The notes under the pieces are model-generated. The model saw only the letters and a list, made by a program, of their open reading frames with translations, searched no databases and had not been told where the DNA came from. A DNA stretch of 64,000 nt from Arachis hypogaea (Eukaryota > Streptophyta > Magnoliopsida > Fabales > Fabaceae), in the NCBI RefSeq assembly GCF_003086295.3, contig NC_092051.1, positions 71,673,772 through 71,737,771 of the forward strand, written 5' to 3'. Both the position numbers and the translations under genes were made by a program. This document shows positions 11,018-24,460 of this stretch, piece after piece. Every line of letters starts with the position of its first letter. The first letter of the stretch is position 1.

Positions 11018-13474
11018 ACCTGTTAAACATGAGCCCATTATGGCTCGCCTTTAGGTGTCTTCCTTGGGATAGCGTCATTTAAAGAACGAGGGTCAGCACA
11101 ACGTAATAAAAAAAAGGAAGAAAAAAACTAGAAAAAAAAATGGAGGAGCCTGCCGAAGATGAGGCCATTACGGCTCGCTTTAAGGTGACCTCCTCAGGAT
11201 AGCGTCATTTAAAGAACGAGGGTCAGCACAACGTAAAAAAGAAAATAAACCGGAGGAGCCTACCGAAGATGAGGCCATTATAGTTCGCGTTTAGGTCTCC
11301 TCCTCGAGATAGCATCATTTAAAGAACGATGGTCAGCACAACGTAAAAAAAAAAGGGAGGAATCTTCCGAAGATGAGGCCATTACGGCTTGCCTTTAGGT
11401 GTCCTCCTCGGGGTAGCGTCATTTAAAGAACGAGGGTCAGCACAACGTAAAAAAAAACCGGAAAAAAAAACCCGAGGAGCCTACCGAAGATGAGGCCATT
11501 ACGGCATGCGTTTAGGTGTCCTCCTCGGGATAGCGTCATTTAAAGAACGAGGGTCAGCACAACGTATAAAAAAAATCGGAAAAAAAAACCCGGGGGAACC
11601 TGTCAAAGATGAGGCCATTACGGCTCGCCTTTAGGTGTCTTCCTCGGATAGCGTCATTTAAAGAACGAGGGTCAGTACAACGTAATAAAAAAAAGGGAAG
11701 AAAAAAACTTAAAAAAAGAAGAAACGGAGGAGCCTGCCATAGATGAGGCCATTACGGCTCGCCTTAACGTCACCTCCTCAGGATAACGTCATTTAAAGAA
11801 CGAAGGTCAGCGCAACGTAAAAAAAAAAAAAACCAGAGGAGCCGGCCGAAGATGAGCCCATTATGGCTCGCGTTTAGGTCTCCTCCTCGAGATAGCGTCA
11901 TTTAAAGAACGAGGGTCAGCACAACGTAAAAAAAAAAAGAAAAAAAAAACTGAGGAGCCTGTCGAAGATGAAGCCGTTACGGCTCGCCTTTAGGTGTCCT
12001 CCTCGGGATAGCATCATTTAAAGAACGAGGGTCAGCACAACGCAAAAAAAAAAAAAAGAAAAAAACCTGGAGGAGCCTGCCGAAGATGAGGCCATTACGG
12101 CATGCGTTTAGGTGTCCTCCTCGGGATTGCGTCATTTAAAGAACGAGGGTCAGCACAACGTATAAAAAAATCGGAAAAAAAAACCTGGGGGAACCTGTCA
12201 AAGATGAGGCCATTACGGCTCGCCTTTAGGTGACTTCCTCGGGATAGCGTCATTTAAAGAACGAGGGTCAGTACAACATAATAAAAAAAGGAGAAGAAAA
12301 AAACTTGAAAAAAGAAGAAACGGAGGAGCCTGCCGAAGATGAGGCCATTACTGCTCGCCTAAGTTGACCTCCTCAGGATAGTGTCATTTAAAGAACGAGG
12401 GTCAGCACAACGTAAAAAAAAAAAAAACCGGAGGAGCCTGTAGAAGATGAAGCCGTTACGGCTCGCCTTTAGGTGTCCTCCTTGGGATAGCATCATTTAA
12501 AGAACGAGAGTCAGCACAACATAAAAACAATCCAGAAAAAAAAATGGGAGGAGCCTTTCGAAGATGAGGCCATTACAGCTTACGTTTAGGTGTCCTCCTC
12601 GGGATAGCGTCATTTAAAGAACGAGGGTCAGCACAACGTAAAAAGTCAAAAATAAAAAAAACCGGAGGAGCCTGTCGAAGATGAGGCCATTACGGCTCGC
12701 CTTTAGGTGTCCTACTCGGGATAGCATCAACTAAAGAATGGGGGTTAGCACAACGTAAAACTAATCTGGAAAAAAGAAACTGAAGGAGCTTGTCGAAGAG
12801 GAGGCCATTACGGCTTGCGTTTAGGTGTCCTCCTCGGGATAGCGTCATTTAAATAACGAGGGTCATCACAACGTAAAAAAAAAACCCCGGAAAAAAACCC
12901 GGGGGAACCTGTCAAAGATGAGGCCATTACGGCTCGCCTTTAGGTGTTCTCCTCGTGATAGCGTCATTTAAAGAACGAGGGTCAGCACAACGTAAAAAAA
13001 AAAAAAAAAAAACCGGAGGAGCCTGCCGAAGATGAGGCCATTACGGCTCGCGTTTAGGTCTCCTCCTCGAGATAGCGTCATTTAAAGAACGAGGGTCAGC
13101 ACAACGTAAAAAAAAAAACCTGAGGATCTTGTCGAAGATGAGGCCATTACGGCTCGCCTTTAGGTGTCCTCCTCGGGATAGCATCATTTAAAGAACGACG
13201 GTCAGCACAATGTAAAAAAAAATCCAGAAAAAAAAACTGGAGGAGCCTTTCGAAGATGAGGCCATTACGGCTTGCGTTTAGGTGTCCTCCTCAGGATAGC
13301 ATCATTTAAAGAACGAGGGTCAGCACAACATAAAAAAAAATCTGGAAAAAAAACCGGAGGAGCCAGTTGAAGATGAGGCCATTACGGCTTGCGTTGGGGT
13401 GTCCTCCTCGGGATAGCGTCATTTAAAGAACGAGGGTCAGCACAACGTAGAAAAAAACTGAAAAAAAAAACCCG
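11018..13474 (+). repeat. Satellite array, segment C
   Basis: About 22 monomers between LTR copies 2 and 3. Monomers to about 13115 follow 3861-5985 in order. From about 13122 they follow 8633-8992. Relative to segment B, some 2.67 kb is missing in the middle. Segment D repeats this block at 15500-17950. Confidence 0.94.
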
Positions 13475-13845
13475 GGGGATGATGACAAGTCATCTTAACC
13501 TAGTTTCACTAGTCTTTTTCTTTTGTTTTCAATAGATTTTATGCACTTTCTTGAGCCATAAGTAAGCCAATTGGGTAGAATTTCATGTTTCCTTTGATTC
13601 AATCAACCATGGATAAATTGATGCATTTTTATGAGATTTTGTGCTATAACTATAATATATTATGAAAGAATAACAATCTCATGATTTTAAGCATAGCTTT
13701 GATGTCTTTGATTGATTGATGATAGGTGAAAAGAGCTTTGAAGAAGGTTGAAGAAAGAAGGAATGGCAAAGAGCAAGAGAGAACAAAAAGCTTGAGCTAA
13801 AGCTTGCCTCAAACTTTAGCTCAAACTTTTAGAGGAGCTTGACTA

Positions 13846-14145
13846 CACCCTGGAGGAAGCAAAAGCTTGCGCCAACGTTTGACCTCAAGCTTTTAGGCAA
13901 ACGTTGGCGCCACAACAAACACACCCTGGAGGGAGCAAAAGCTTGCGCCAACGTTTGACCTCAAGCTTTTAGGAAAACGTTGGCGCCACAACAAACACAC
14001 CCTGGAGGGAGCAAAAGCTTGCGCCAACGTTTGACCTCAAGCTTTTAGGCAAACGTTGGCGCCACAACAAACACACCCTGGAGGGAGCAAAAGCTTGCGC
14101 CAACGTTTGACCTCAAGCTTTTAGGCAAACGTTGGCGCCACAACA
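13846..14145 (+). repeat. Four 76-bp palindromic units, LTR copy 3
   Basis: Same arrangement as 2207-2506 at an offset of 11639. Confidence 0.94.
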
Positions 14146-14580
14146 GCCTGAAGGGGTATACTTCCAACAAGAATAACTTGAGTTGTAGATGTCCAATTGA
14201 GGTGATTTCAATTGGGTTAGAAAGCTAACATTCAGAGCTTTCCAACCATATATAATAGTCTATAGTGGGCATAAAATTGGCAACGTTGACAAGAGGACAA
14301 AGTAGCACCCCAAGAGGCGTGCAAGAGGGATCCACGTTTGGCTCAAAGTTTGACCTCAAACTTTGGCTCAAACGTGGATGACAGCAAGGGAGGCTAGCTG
14401 ATATGAAAATCTTGAGTAAAAGTTTGCCTCAAACTTTTACTCAAGCTTTTCTGGTTCATGGCCCGGTTCACAAATGGGTTTCTCTCCAACTCCAAGAGCA
14501 ATCAACAGAGGCTTTTGTCAACCCAATTCCATCAAGAGCAAAGACCCAATTCAAGGCTTGAAGATCATTTGAAAAAAGTG

Positions 14581-14588
14581 TATAAATA
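14581..14588 (+). promoter_or_regulatory. LTR TATA box, copy 3
   Basis: TATAAATA at the same position within the LTR as in copies 1 and 2. Confidence 0.72.
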
Positions 14589-17500
14589 GCTTAGATTTTA
14601 AGTTTTTAGGGAGCTTTTCCGTTTTAGTTTTTACTGAGTGATTTTGGGAGAGCTTTTGGGTTAGAAGTTAATTTGAGATTCTGAGTCTTGGGGAAGGAGA
14701 ATTGAATTCTCTTCCTCTTAGTTTTCTTGTTTTCAATTTCATTTACACTTGCCTTGAATCTTGGGTGTTGGAAAATTGAAGGAATTCTGTTTCAATCTCA
14801 CCCTGAGATCTCTCTGTTTTATTTACTTTACTTTTTGAGAAATCAATATTTGCATTCCTTTCTTGTACTGCTTGATCTTTACTTTTCTTGCAATTGAATT
14901 CTGAATTTGGATCTAGGAAGGCATTGAGATCTAGACTTGGTTATCTAGTCTCTTGGGTCCTGAGATCTGGAGTTTTCATTTTAATTTCTCTGTTGAATGC
15001 GTCTCCAAGTTCATTTACATTTCCAGTTGAGATCCGTTTCATTTTAATTCCTTTTCTATTTTTCTGTTTATCGCAATTTACTTTTCCTTGTCTAATTTCT
15101 GCAAATCCAATTCCCAATTCCCGTTATAATTCAAGCCATTTACATTTCTTGCACTTCAAGATTCTGCAATTTACATTTCTTGCGTTCTAAGTTTCTGCCA
15201 TTTAATTTCTTGTTCTTTAAGATTCAGCACTTTTATTTTCTGTTCTCTTTACTTTACTGCAATCATCCCTCTCCCTTTAATTTTCATGCAATTTAAATTT
15301 CAGTTAATTACAAATCACTCAACTAAATCTTGATTCGCTTGAGTAAATCAACCACTAAACAAAAATTGCTCAATCCTTCAATCCCTGTGGGATCGACCTC
15401 ACTCCCGTGAGTTTTATTACTTGATGCGACCCGGTACACTTGCCGGTGAGATTCGTGTGTTTGGAATTCGTTTTTTTTCCAAAAATACTCATTAGGGGAA
15501 CCTGTTAAACATGAGCCCATTATGGCTCGCCTTTAGGTGTCTTCCTTGGGATAGCGTCATTTAAAGAACGAGGGTCAGCACAACGTAATAAAAAAAAGGA
15601 AGAAAAAAACTAGAAAAAAAAATGGAGGAGCCTGCCGAAGATGAGGCCATTACGGCTCGCTTTAAGGTGACCTCCTCAGGATAGCGTCATTTAAAGAACG
15701 AGGGTCAGCACAACGTAAAAAAGAAAATAAACCGGAGGAGCCTACCGAAGATGAGGCCATTATAGTTCGCGTTTAGGTCTCCTCCTCGAGATAGCATCAT
15801 TTAAAGAACGATGGTCAGCACAACGTAAAAAAAAAAGGGAGGAATCTTCCGAAGATGAGGCCATTACGGCTTGCCTTTAGGTGTCCTCCTCGGGGTAGCG
15901 TCATTTAAAGAACGAGGGTCAGCACAACGTAAAAAAAAACCGGAAAAAAAAACCCGAGGAGCCTACCGAAGATGAGGCCATTACGGCATGCGTTTAGGTG
16001 TCCTCCTCGGGATAGCGTCATTTAAAGAACGAGGGTCAGCACAACGTATAAAAAAAATCGGAAAAAAAAACCCGGGGGAACCTGTCAAAGATGAGGCCAT
16101 TACGGCTCGCCTTTAGGTGTCTTCCTCGGGATAGCGTCATTTAAAGAACGAGGGTCAGTACAACGTAATAAAAAAAAGGGAAGAAAAAAACTTAAAAAAA
16201 GAAGAAACGGAGGAGCCTGCCATAGATGAGGCCATTACGGCTCGCCTTAACGTCACCTCCTCAGGATAACGTCATTTAAAGAACGAAGGTCAGCGCAACG
16301 TAAAAAAAAAAAAAAACCAGAGGAGCCGGCCGAAGATGAGCCCATTATGGCTCGCGTTTAGGTCTCCTCCTCGAGATAGCGTCATTTAAAGAACGAGGGT
16401 CAGCACAACGTAAAAAAAAAAAAAGAAAAAAAAAACTGAGGAGCCTGTCGAAGATGAAGCCGTTACGGCTCGCCTTTAGGTGTCCTCCTCGGGATAGCAT
16501 CATTTAAAGAACGAGGGTCAGCACAACGCAAAAAAAAAAAAAAGAAAAAAACCTGGAGGAGCCTGCCGAAGATGAGGCCATTACGGCATGCGTTTAGGTG
16601 TCCTCCTCGGGATTGCGTCATTTAAAGAACGAGGGTCAGCACAACGTATAAAAAAAATCGGAAAAAAAAACCTGGGGGAACCTGTCAAAGATGAGGCCAT
16701 TACGGCTCGCCTTTAGGTGACTTCCTCGGGATAGCGTCATTTAAAGAACGAGGGTCAGTACAACATAATAAAAAAAGGAGAAGAAAAAAACTTGAAAAAA
16801 GAAGAAACGGAGGAGCCTGCCGAAGATGAGGCCATTACTGCTCGCCTAAGTTGACCTCCTCAGGATAGTGTCATTTAAAGAACGAGGGTCAGCACAACGT
16901 AAAAAAAAAAAAACCGGAGGAGCCTGTAGAAGATGAAGCCGTTACGGCTCGCCTTTAGGTGTCCTCCTTGGGATAGCATCATTTAAAGAACGAGAGTCAG
17001 CACAACATAAAAACAATCCAGAAAAAAAAATGGGAGGAGCCTTTCGAAGATGAGGCCATTACAGCTTACGTTTAGGTGTCCTCCTCGGGATAGCGTCATT
17101 TAAAGAACGAGGGTCAGCACAACGTAAAAAGTCAAAAATAAAAAAAACCGGAGGAGCCTGTCGAAGATGAGGCCATTACGGCTCGCCTTTAGGTGTCCTA
17201 CTCGGGATAGCATCAACTAAAGAATGGGGGTTAGCACAACGTAAAAAAAATCTGGAAAAAAGAAACTGAAGGAGCTTGTCGAAGAGGAGGCCATTACGGC
17301 TTGCGTTTAGGTGTCCTCCTCGGGATAGCGTCATTTAAATAACGAGGGTCATCACAACGTAAAAAAAAAACCCCGGAAAAAAAACCCGGGGGAACCTGTC
17401 AAAGATGAGGCCATTACGGCTCGCCTTTAGGTGTTTTCCTCGTGATAGCGTCATTTAAAGAACGAGGGTCAGCACAACGTAAAAAAAAAAAAAAAAAAAC

Positions 17501-17949
17501 CGGAGGAGCCTGCCGAAGATGAGGCCATTACGGCTCGCGTTTAGGTCTCCTCCTCGAGATAGCGTCATTTAAAAAACGAGGGTCAGCACAACGTAAAAAA
17601 AAAAACCTGAGGATCCTGTCGAAGATGAGGCCATTACGGCTCGCCTTTAGGTGTCCTCCTCGGGATAGCATCATTTAAAGAATGACGGTCAGCACAACGT
17701 AAAAAAAAAATCCGGAAAAAAAAACCGGAGGAACCTTTCGAAGATGAGGCCATTACGGCTTGCGTTTAGGTGTCCTCCTCAGGATAGCTTCATTTAAAGA
17801 ACGAGGGTCAGCACAACGTAAAAAAAAATCTGGAAAAAAAACCGGAGGAGCCAGTTGAAGATGAGGCCATTACGGCTTGCGTTAGGGTGTCCTCCTCGGG
17901 ATAGCGTCATTTAAAGAACGAGGGTCAGCACAACGTAAAAAAAAACCGA

Positions 17950-20900
17950 AAAAAAACCCGGGTGAACCTGTCAAAGATGAGGACATTTCGGCTCGCCTTT
18001 AGGTGTGTTCCTCGGGATAGCGTCATTTAAAGAACGAAGGTCAGCACAACATAATGAAAACAAAGGAAGAAAAAAACTAAAAAAAACGGAGGAGCCTGTC
18101 GAAGATGAGGCCATTACGGCTCGCTTTAAGGTGACCTCCTCAGGATAGTGTCATTTAAAGAACGAAGGTCAGCACAACGTAAAAAAAAAAAAAAATAAAT
18201 CGGAGGAGCCTGCCGAAGATGAGGCCATTACGGCTCGCGTTTAGGTCTCCTCCTCGAGATAGCGTCATTTAAAGAACGATGGTCAGCACAACGTAAAAAA
18301 AAAAGGGAGGAACCTTCCGAAGATGAGGCCATTACGGCTTGCCTTTAGGTCTCCTCCTCGAGGTAACGTCATTTAAAGAATGAGGGTCAGCACAACGTAA
18401 AAAAAATTGGAAAAAAAAACCCGAGGAGTCTACCGAAGATGAGGCCATTCTGGCTTGCCCTTAGGTGCCCTCCTCGGGATAACATCATTTAAAGAATGAG
18501 GGTCGGCACAACGTAAAAAAAAAATCCGGAGGAGCGTGCCGAAGATGAGGCCATTACGGCTTGCGTTTAGGTGTCCTCCTCGGGATAGCGTCATTTAAAG
18601 AACGAGGGTCAGCACAATGTAAAAAAAACAAAAAAAACCGGAGGAGCATGTCGAAGATGAGGCCATTACGGCTCGCCTTTAGGTGTCCTCCTCGGGATAG
18701 CATCATTTAAAGAACGAGGGTTGGCACAACGCAAAAAAAAAGAGGAAAAAAAACCGGAGGAATCTGCCAAAGATGCGGCCATTATGGCTCGCCTTTAGGT
18801 GTCTTCCTCAGGATAGCGTCATTTAAAGAACGAAGGTCAGCACAACGTAAAAAACAAAAAAACTGGAGGAGCCTGCTGAAGATGAGGCCATTACGGCATG
18901 CGTTTAGGTGTCCTCCTCGGGATAGCGTCATTTAAAGAACGAGGGTCAGCACAACGTATAAAAAAATCAGAAAAAAAAACCCGGGGGAACCTGTCAAAGA
19001 TGAGGCCATTACGGCTCGCCTTTAGGTGTGTTCCTCGGGATAGCGTCATTTAAAGAACGAGGGTTAGCACAACGTACAAAAGAAAATAAACCGGAGGAGC
19101 CTACCGAAGATGAGGCCATTACGACTCGCGTTTAGGTCTCCTCCTCGAGATAGCATCATTTAAAGAACGATGGTCAGCACAACGTAAAAATAAAGGGAGG
19201 AACCTTCCGAAGATGAGTCCATTACGGCTTGCCTTTAGGTGTCCTCCTCGGGGTAGCGTCATTTAAAGAACGACGGTCAGCACAACGTAAAAAAAAAACC
19301 GGAAAAAAAAACCCGAGGAGCCTACCGAAGATGAGGCCATTACGGCATGCGTTTAGGTGTCCTCCTCGGGATAGCGTCATTTAAAAAACGAGGGTCAGCA
19401 CAACGTATAAAAAAAAATCGAAAAAAAAAAACCCGGGGGAACCTGTCAAAGATGAGGCCATTACGGCTCGCCTTTAGGTGTCTTCCTCGGGATAGCGTCA
19501 TTTAAAGAACGAGGGTCAGTACAACGTAATAAAAAAAAGGGAAGAAAAAACTTAAAAAAAGAAGAAACGGAGGAGCCTGCCGTAGATGAGGCCATTACGG
19601 ATCGCCTTAAGGTGACCTCCTCAAGATAACGTCATTTAAAGAACGAGGGTCAGCACAACGTAAAAAAAAAAAAAACCAGAGGAGCCTGCCGAAGATGAGC
19701 CCATTATGGCTCGCGTTTAGGTCTCCTCCTCGAGATAGTGTCATTTAAAGAACGAGGGTCAGCACAACGTAAAAAAAAAAAAGAAAAAAAAAACTGAGGA
19801 GACTGTCGAAGATGAAGCCGTTACGGCCCGCCTTTAGGTGTCCTCCTCAGGATGGCATCATTTAAAGAACGAGGGTCAGCACAACGCAAAAAAAAAAAAA
19901 AAAAAAAAAAAACCTGGAGGAGCCTGCCGAAGATGAGGCCATTACGGCATGCGTTTAGGTGTCCTCCTCGGGATAACGTCATTTAAAGAACGAGGGTCAG
20001 CACAACGTATAAGAAAAAATCGAAAAAAAAAACCCGGGGGAACCTGTCAAACATGAGGCCATTACGGCTCGCCTTTAGGTGACTTCCTCGGGATAGCGTC
20101 ATTTAAAGAACGAGGGTCAGTACAACATAATAAAAAAAGGGGAAGAAAAAAACTTGAAAAAAGAAGAAACGGAGGAGCCTGCCGAAGATGAGGCCATTAC
20201 GGCTCGCCTAAGTTGACCTCCTCAGGATAGTGTCATTTAAAGAACGAGGGTCAGCACAACGTAAAAAAAAAAAAACCGGAGGAGCCTGTAGAAGATGAAG
20301 CCGTTACGGCTCGCCTTTAGGTGTCCTCCTTGGGATAGCATCATTTAAAGAACGAGGGTAAGCACAACGTAAAAACAATCCAGAAAAAAAAATGGGAGGA
20401 GCCTTTCGAAGATGAGGCCATTACGGCTTACGTTTAGGTGTCCTCCTCGGGATAGCGTCATTTAAAGAACGAGGGTCAGCACAACGTAAAAAGTCAAAAA
20501 TAAAAAAAAACCGGAGGAGCCTGTCGAAGATGAGGCCATTACGGCTCGCCTTTAGGTGTCCTCCTCGGGATAGCATCAACTAAAGAATGAGGGTCAGCAC
20601 AACGTAAAAAAAAATCTGGAAAAAAAAACTGAAGGAGCTTGTCGAAGAGGAGGCCATTACGGCTTGCATTTAGGTGTCCTCCTCGGGATAGCGTCATTTA
20701 AATAACGAGGGTCATCACAACGTAAAAAAAATAAATCCCGAAAAAAAAAACCCGGGGGAACCTGTCAAAGATGAGGCCATTACGGCTCGCCTTTAGGTGT
20801 TTTCCTCGTGATAGCGTCATTTAAAGAACGAGGGTCAGCATAACGTAAAAAAAAAAAAAAACCGGAGGAGCCTGCCGAAGATGAGGCCATTACGGCTCGC

Positions 20901-23594
20901 GTTTAGGTCTCCTCCTCGAGATAGCGTTATTTAAAGAACGAGGGTCAGCACAACGTAAAAAAAAAAAAAAAAACCTGAGGATCCTGTCGAAGATGAGGCC
21001 ATTACGGCTCGCCTTTAGGTGTCCTCCTCGGGATAGCATCATTTAAAGAATGACGGTCAGCACAACGTAGAAAAAAATCCGGAAAAAAAAACCGGAGGAA
21101 CCTTTCGAAGATGAGGCCACTACGGCTTGCGTTTAGGTGTCCTCCTCAGGATAGCTTCATTTAAAGAATGAGGGTCAGCACAACGTAAAAAAAAATCTGG
21201 AAAAAAAACCGGAGGAGCCAGTTGAAGATGAGGCCATTACGGCTTGCGTTAGGGTGTCCTCCTCGGGATAGCGTCATTTAAAAAACGAGGGTCAGCACAA
21301 CGTAAAAAAAACAAAAAAAAAAAACCCGGGTGAACCTGTCAAAGATGAGCCCATTACGGCTCGCCTATAGGTGTCTTCCTTTGGATAGCGTCATTTAAAG
21401 AACGAGGGTCAGCACAACATAATGAAAACAAAGGACGAAAAAAACTATAAAAAAACGGAGGAGCCTGTCGAAGATGAGGCCATTATGGCTCGCTTTAAGG
21501 TGACCTCCTCAGGATAGCGTCATTTAAAGAACGAGGGTCAGCACAACGTAAAAAAAAAATCAACCGGAGGAGCCTGCCGAGATAAGGCCATTACGGCTCG
21601 CGTTTAGGTCTCCTCCTCGAGATAGCGTCATTTAAAGAACGATGGTCAGCACAACGTAAAAAAAAAAGGGAGGAACCTTCCGAAGATGAGGCCATTACGG
21701 CTTGCCTTTAGGTGTCCTCCTCGAGGTAACGTCATTTAAAGAACGAGGGTCAGCACAACGTAAAAAAAATCGGAAAAAAAAACCTGAGGATCCTACCGAA
21801 GATGAGGCCATTACGGCTTGCCTTTAGGTGCCCTCCTCGGGATAACATCATTTAAAGAACGAGGGTCGGCACAACGTAAAAAAAAAATCCGGAGGAGCAT
21901 GCCGAAGATGAGGCCATTACGGCTTGCGTTTAAGTGTCCTCCTCGGGATAGCGTCATTTAAAGAACGAGGGTCAGCACAATGTAAAAAAAAACAAAAAAA
22001 ACCGGAGGAGCATGTCGAAGATGAGGCCATTACAGCTTGCCTTTAGGTGTCCTCCTCGGGATAGCATCATTTAAAGAACGAGGGTCGGCACAACGCAAAA
22101 AAAAAGAGGAAAAAAACCGGAGGAATCTGCCAAAGATGCGGCCATTACGGCTCGCCTTTAGGTGTCTTCCTCAGGATAGCGGCATTTACAGAACGAAGGT
22201 CAGCACAACGTAAAAAAAAAAACTAGAGGAGCCTGCTGAAGATGAGGCCATTACGGCATGCGTTTAGGTGTCCTCCTCGGTATAGCGTCATTTAAAGAAC
22301 GAGTGTCAGCACAACGTATAAAAAAATCAGAAAAAAAAACCCGGGGGAACCTGTCAAAGATGAGGCCATTACGGCTCGCCTTTAGGTGTGTTCCTCGGGA
22401 TAGCGTCATTTAAAGAACGAGGGTCAACACAACGTACAAAAGAAAATAAACCGGAGGAGTCTACCGAAGATGAGGCCATTACGGCTCACGTTTAGGTCTC
22501 CTCCTCGAGATATCATCATTTAAAGAAAGATGGTCAGCACAACGTAAAAAAAAAAAGGGAGGAACCTTCCGAAGATGAGGCCATTACGGCTTGCCTTTAG
22601 GTGTCCTCCTCGGGGTAGCGTCATTTAAAGAACGAGGGTCAGCACAACGTAAAAAAAAAACCGAAAAAATAACCCGAGGAGCCTACCGAAGATGAGGCCA
22701 TTACGGCATGCGTTTAGGTGTCCTCCTCGGGATAGCGTCATTTAAAGAACGAGGGTCAGCACAACGTATAAAAAAAATCGGAAAAAAAAACCCGGGGGAA
22801 CCTGTCACAGATGAGGCCATTACGGGTCGCCTTTAGGTGTTTTCCTCGTGATAGCGTCATTTAAAGAACGAGGGTCAGCACAACGTAAAAAAAAAAAAAA
22901 CCGGAGGAGCCTGCCGAAGATTAGGACATTACGGCTCGCGTTTTGGTCTCCACCTCGAGATAGCGTCATTTAAAGAACGAGGGTTAGCACAACGTAAAAA
23001 AAAAAACAAAAAAAAACCGGAGGAGCCTGTCAAAGATGAGGCCATTATGGCTCGCCTTTAGGTGTCCTCCTCGGGATAGCATCATTTAAAAAATGAGGGT
23101 CAGCACAATGTAAAACCAAAAAAAAAAACCAGAAAAAAAACCCGGGGAAACCTGTCAAAGATGAGGCCATTAGGGCTCGCCTTTAGGTGTCTTCCTCGGG
23201 ATAGCGTCATTTAAAGAACGAGGGTCAGCACAACGTAATAAAAAAAAAGGAAGAAAAAAACTTGAAAAAAGAAGAAACGGAGGAGCCTGCCGTAGATGAG
23301 GCCATTACGGCTCGCCTTAAGGTGACCTCCTCAGGATAACGTCATTTAAAGAATGAGGGTTAGCACAACGTAAAAAAAAAAATCGGAGGAGCCTGCCGAA
23401 GATGAGCCCATTACAGCTCGCGTTTAGGTCTCCTTCTCGAGATAGCGTGATTTAAAGAACGAGGGTCAGCACAACGTAAAAAAAAAAAAGAAAAAAAAAA
23501 CTGAGGAGCCTGTCGAAGATGAAGCCGTTACGGCTCGCCTTTAGGTGTCTTCTTCGGGATAGCATCATTTAAAGAACGAGGGTCAGCACAACGC

Positions 23595-23625
<31 letters not shown>

Positions 23626-24460
23626 GAGCATGCCGAAGATGAGGCCATTACCGCATGCGTTTAGGTGTCCTCCTCGGGATAGCGTCATTTAAAGAACGAG
23701 GGTCAGCACAACGTATAGAAAAAAAAATCGGAAAAAAAAACCTGGGGGAACCTGTCAAAGATGAGGCCATTACAGCTCGCCTTTAGGTGACTTCCTCGGG
23801 ATAGCGTCATTTAAAGAACGAGGGTCAGTACAACGTAATAAAAAAAGGGAAGAAAAAAACTTGAAAAAAGAAGAAACGGAAGAGCCTGCCGAAGATGAGG
23901 CCATTACGGCTCGCCTAAGTTGACCTCCTCAGGATAGTGTCATTTAAAGAACGAGGGTCAGCACAACGTAAAAAAAAAAAAACCGGAGGAGCCTGTAGAA
24001 GATGAAGCCGTTACGGCTCGCCTTTAGGTGTCCTCCTCGGGATAGCATCATTTAAAGAACGAGGGTCAGCACAACGTAAAAAAAATCCAGAAAAAAAAAA
24101 TGGGAGGAGCCTTTCGAAGATGAGGCCATTACGGCTTACGTTTAGGTGTCCTCCTCGGGATAGCGTCATTTAAAGAACGAGGGTAAGCACAACGTAAAAA
24201 ATAAAAAATAAAAAAAACAGGAGGAGCCTGTCGAAGATGAGGCCATTACGGCTCACCCTTAGGTGTCCTCCTCGGGATAGCATCATTTAAAGAATGAGGG
24301 TCAGCACAACATAAAAAAAAAATCTGGAAAAAAAAAACCGAAGGATCTTGTCGAAGTGGAGGCCATTACGGCTTGCGTTTAGGTGTCCTCCTCGGGATAG
24401 CGTCATTTAAACAACGAGGGTCATCACAACGTAAAAAAAAAACCCCGGAAAAAAAACCCG
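17950..24460 (+). repeat. Tandem segmental duplication of satellite blocks (~3.4-3.7 kb)
   Basis: 17950-21310 and 21310-24460 share rare markers in the same order: CCCGGGTGAACCTG at about 17958 and 21325, ATAATGAAAACAAAGGA at about 18051 and 21419, and GTACAAAAGAAAATAAACC at about 19074 and 22434. The offset grows from about 3365 to about 3700 in the second half, so the right block gained roughly three monomers (near 22810-23150). Boundaries are approximate. Confidence 0.8.

Larger units (their letters stand above)
13480..15494 (+). mobile_element. Solo LTR, copy 3
   Basis: 2015 bp, ends and internal structure as in copies 1 and 2, with GGGGA TSD at 13475-13479 and 15495-15499. By eye it is nearly indistinguishable from copy 2, so the duplication that made copies 2 and 3 is the more recent. 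Confidence 0.93.
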
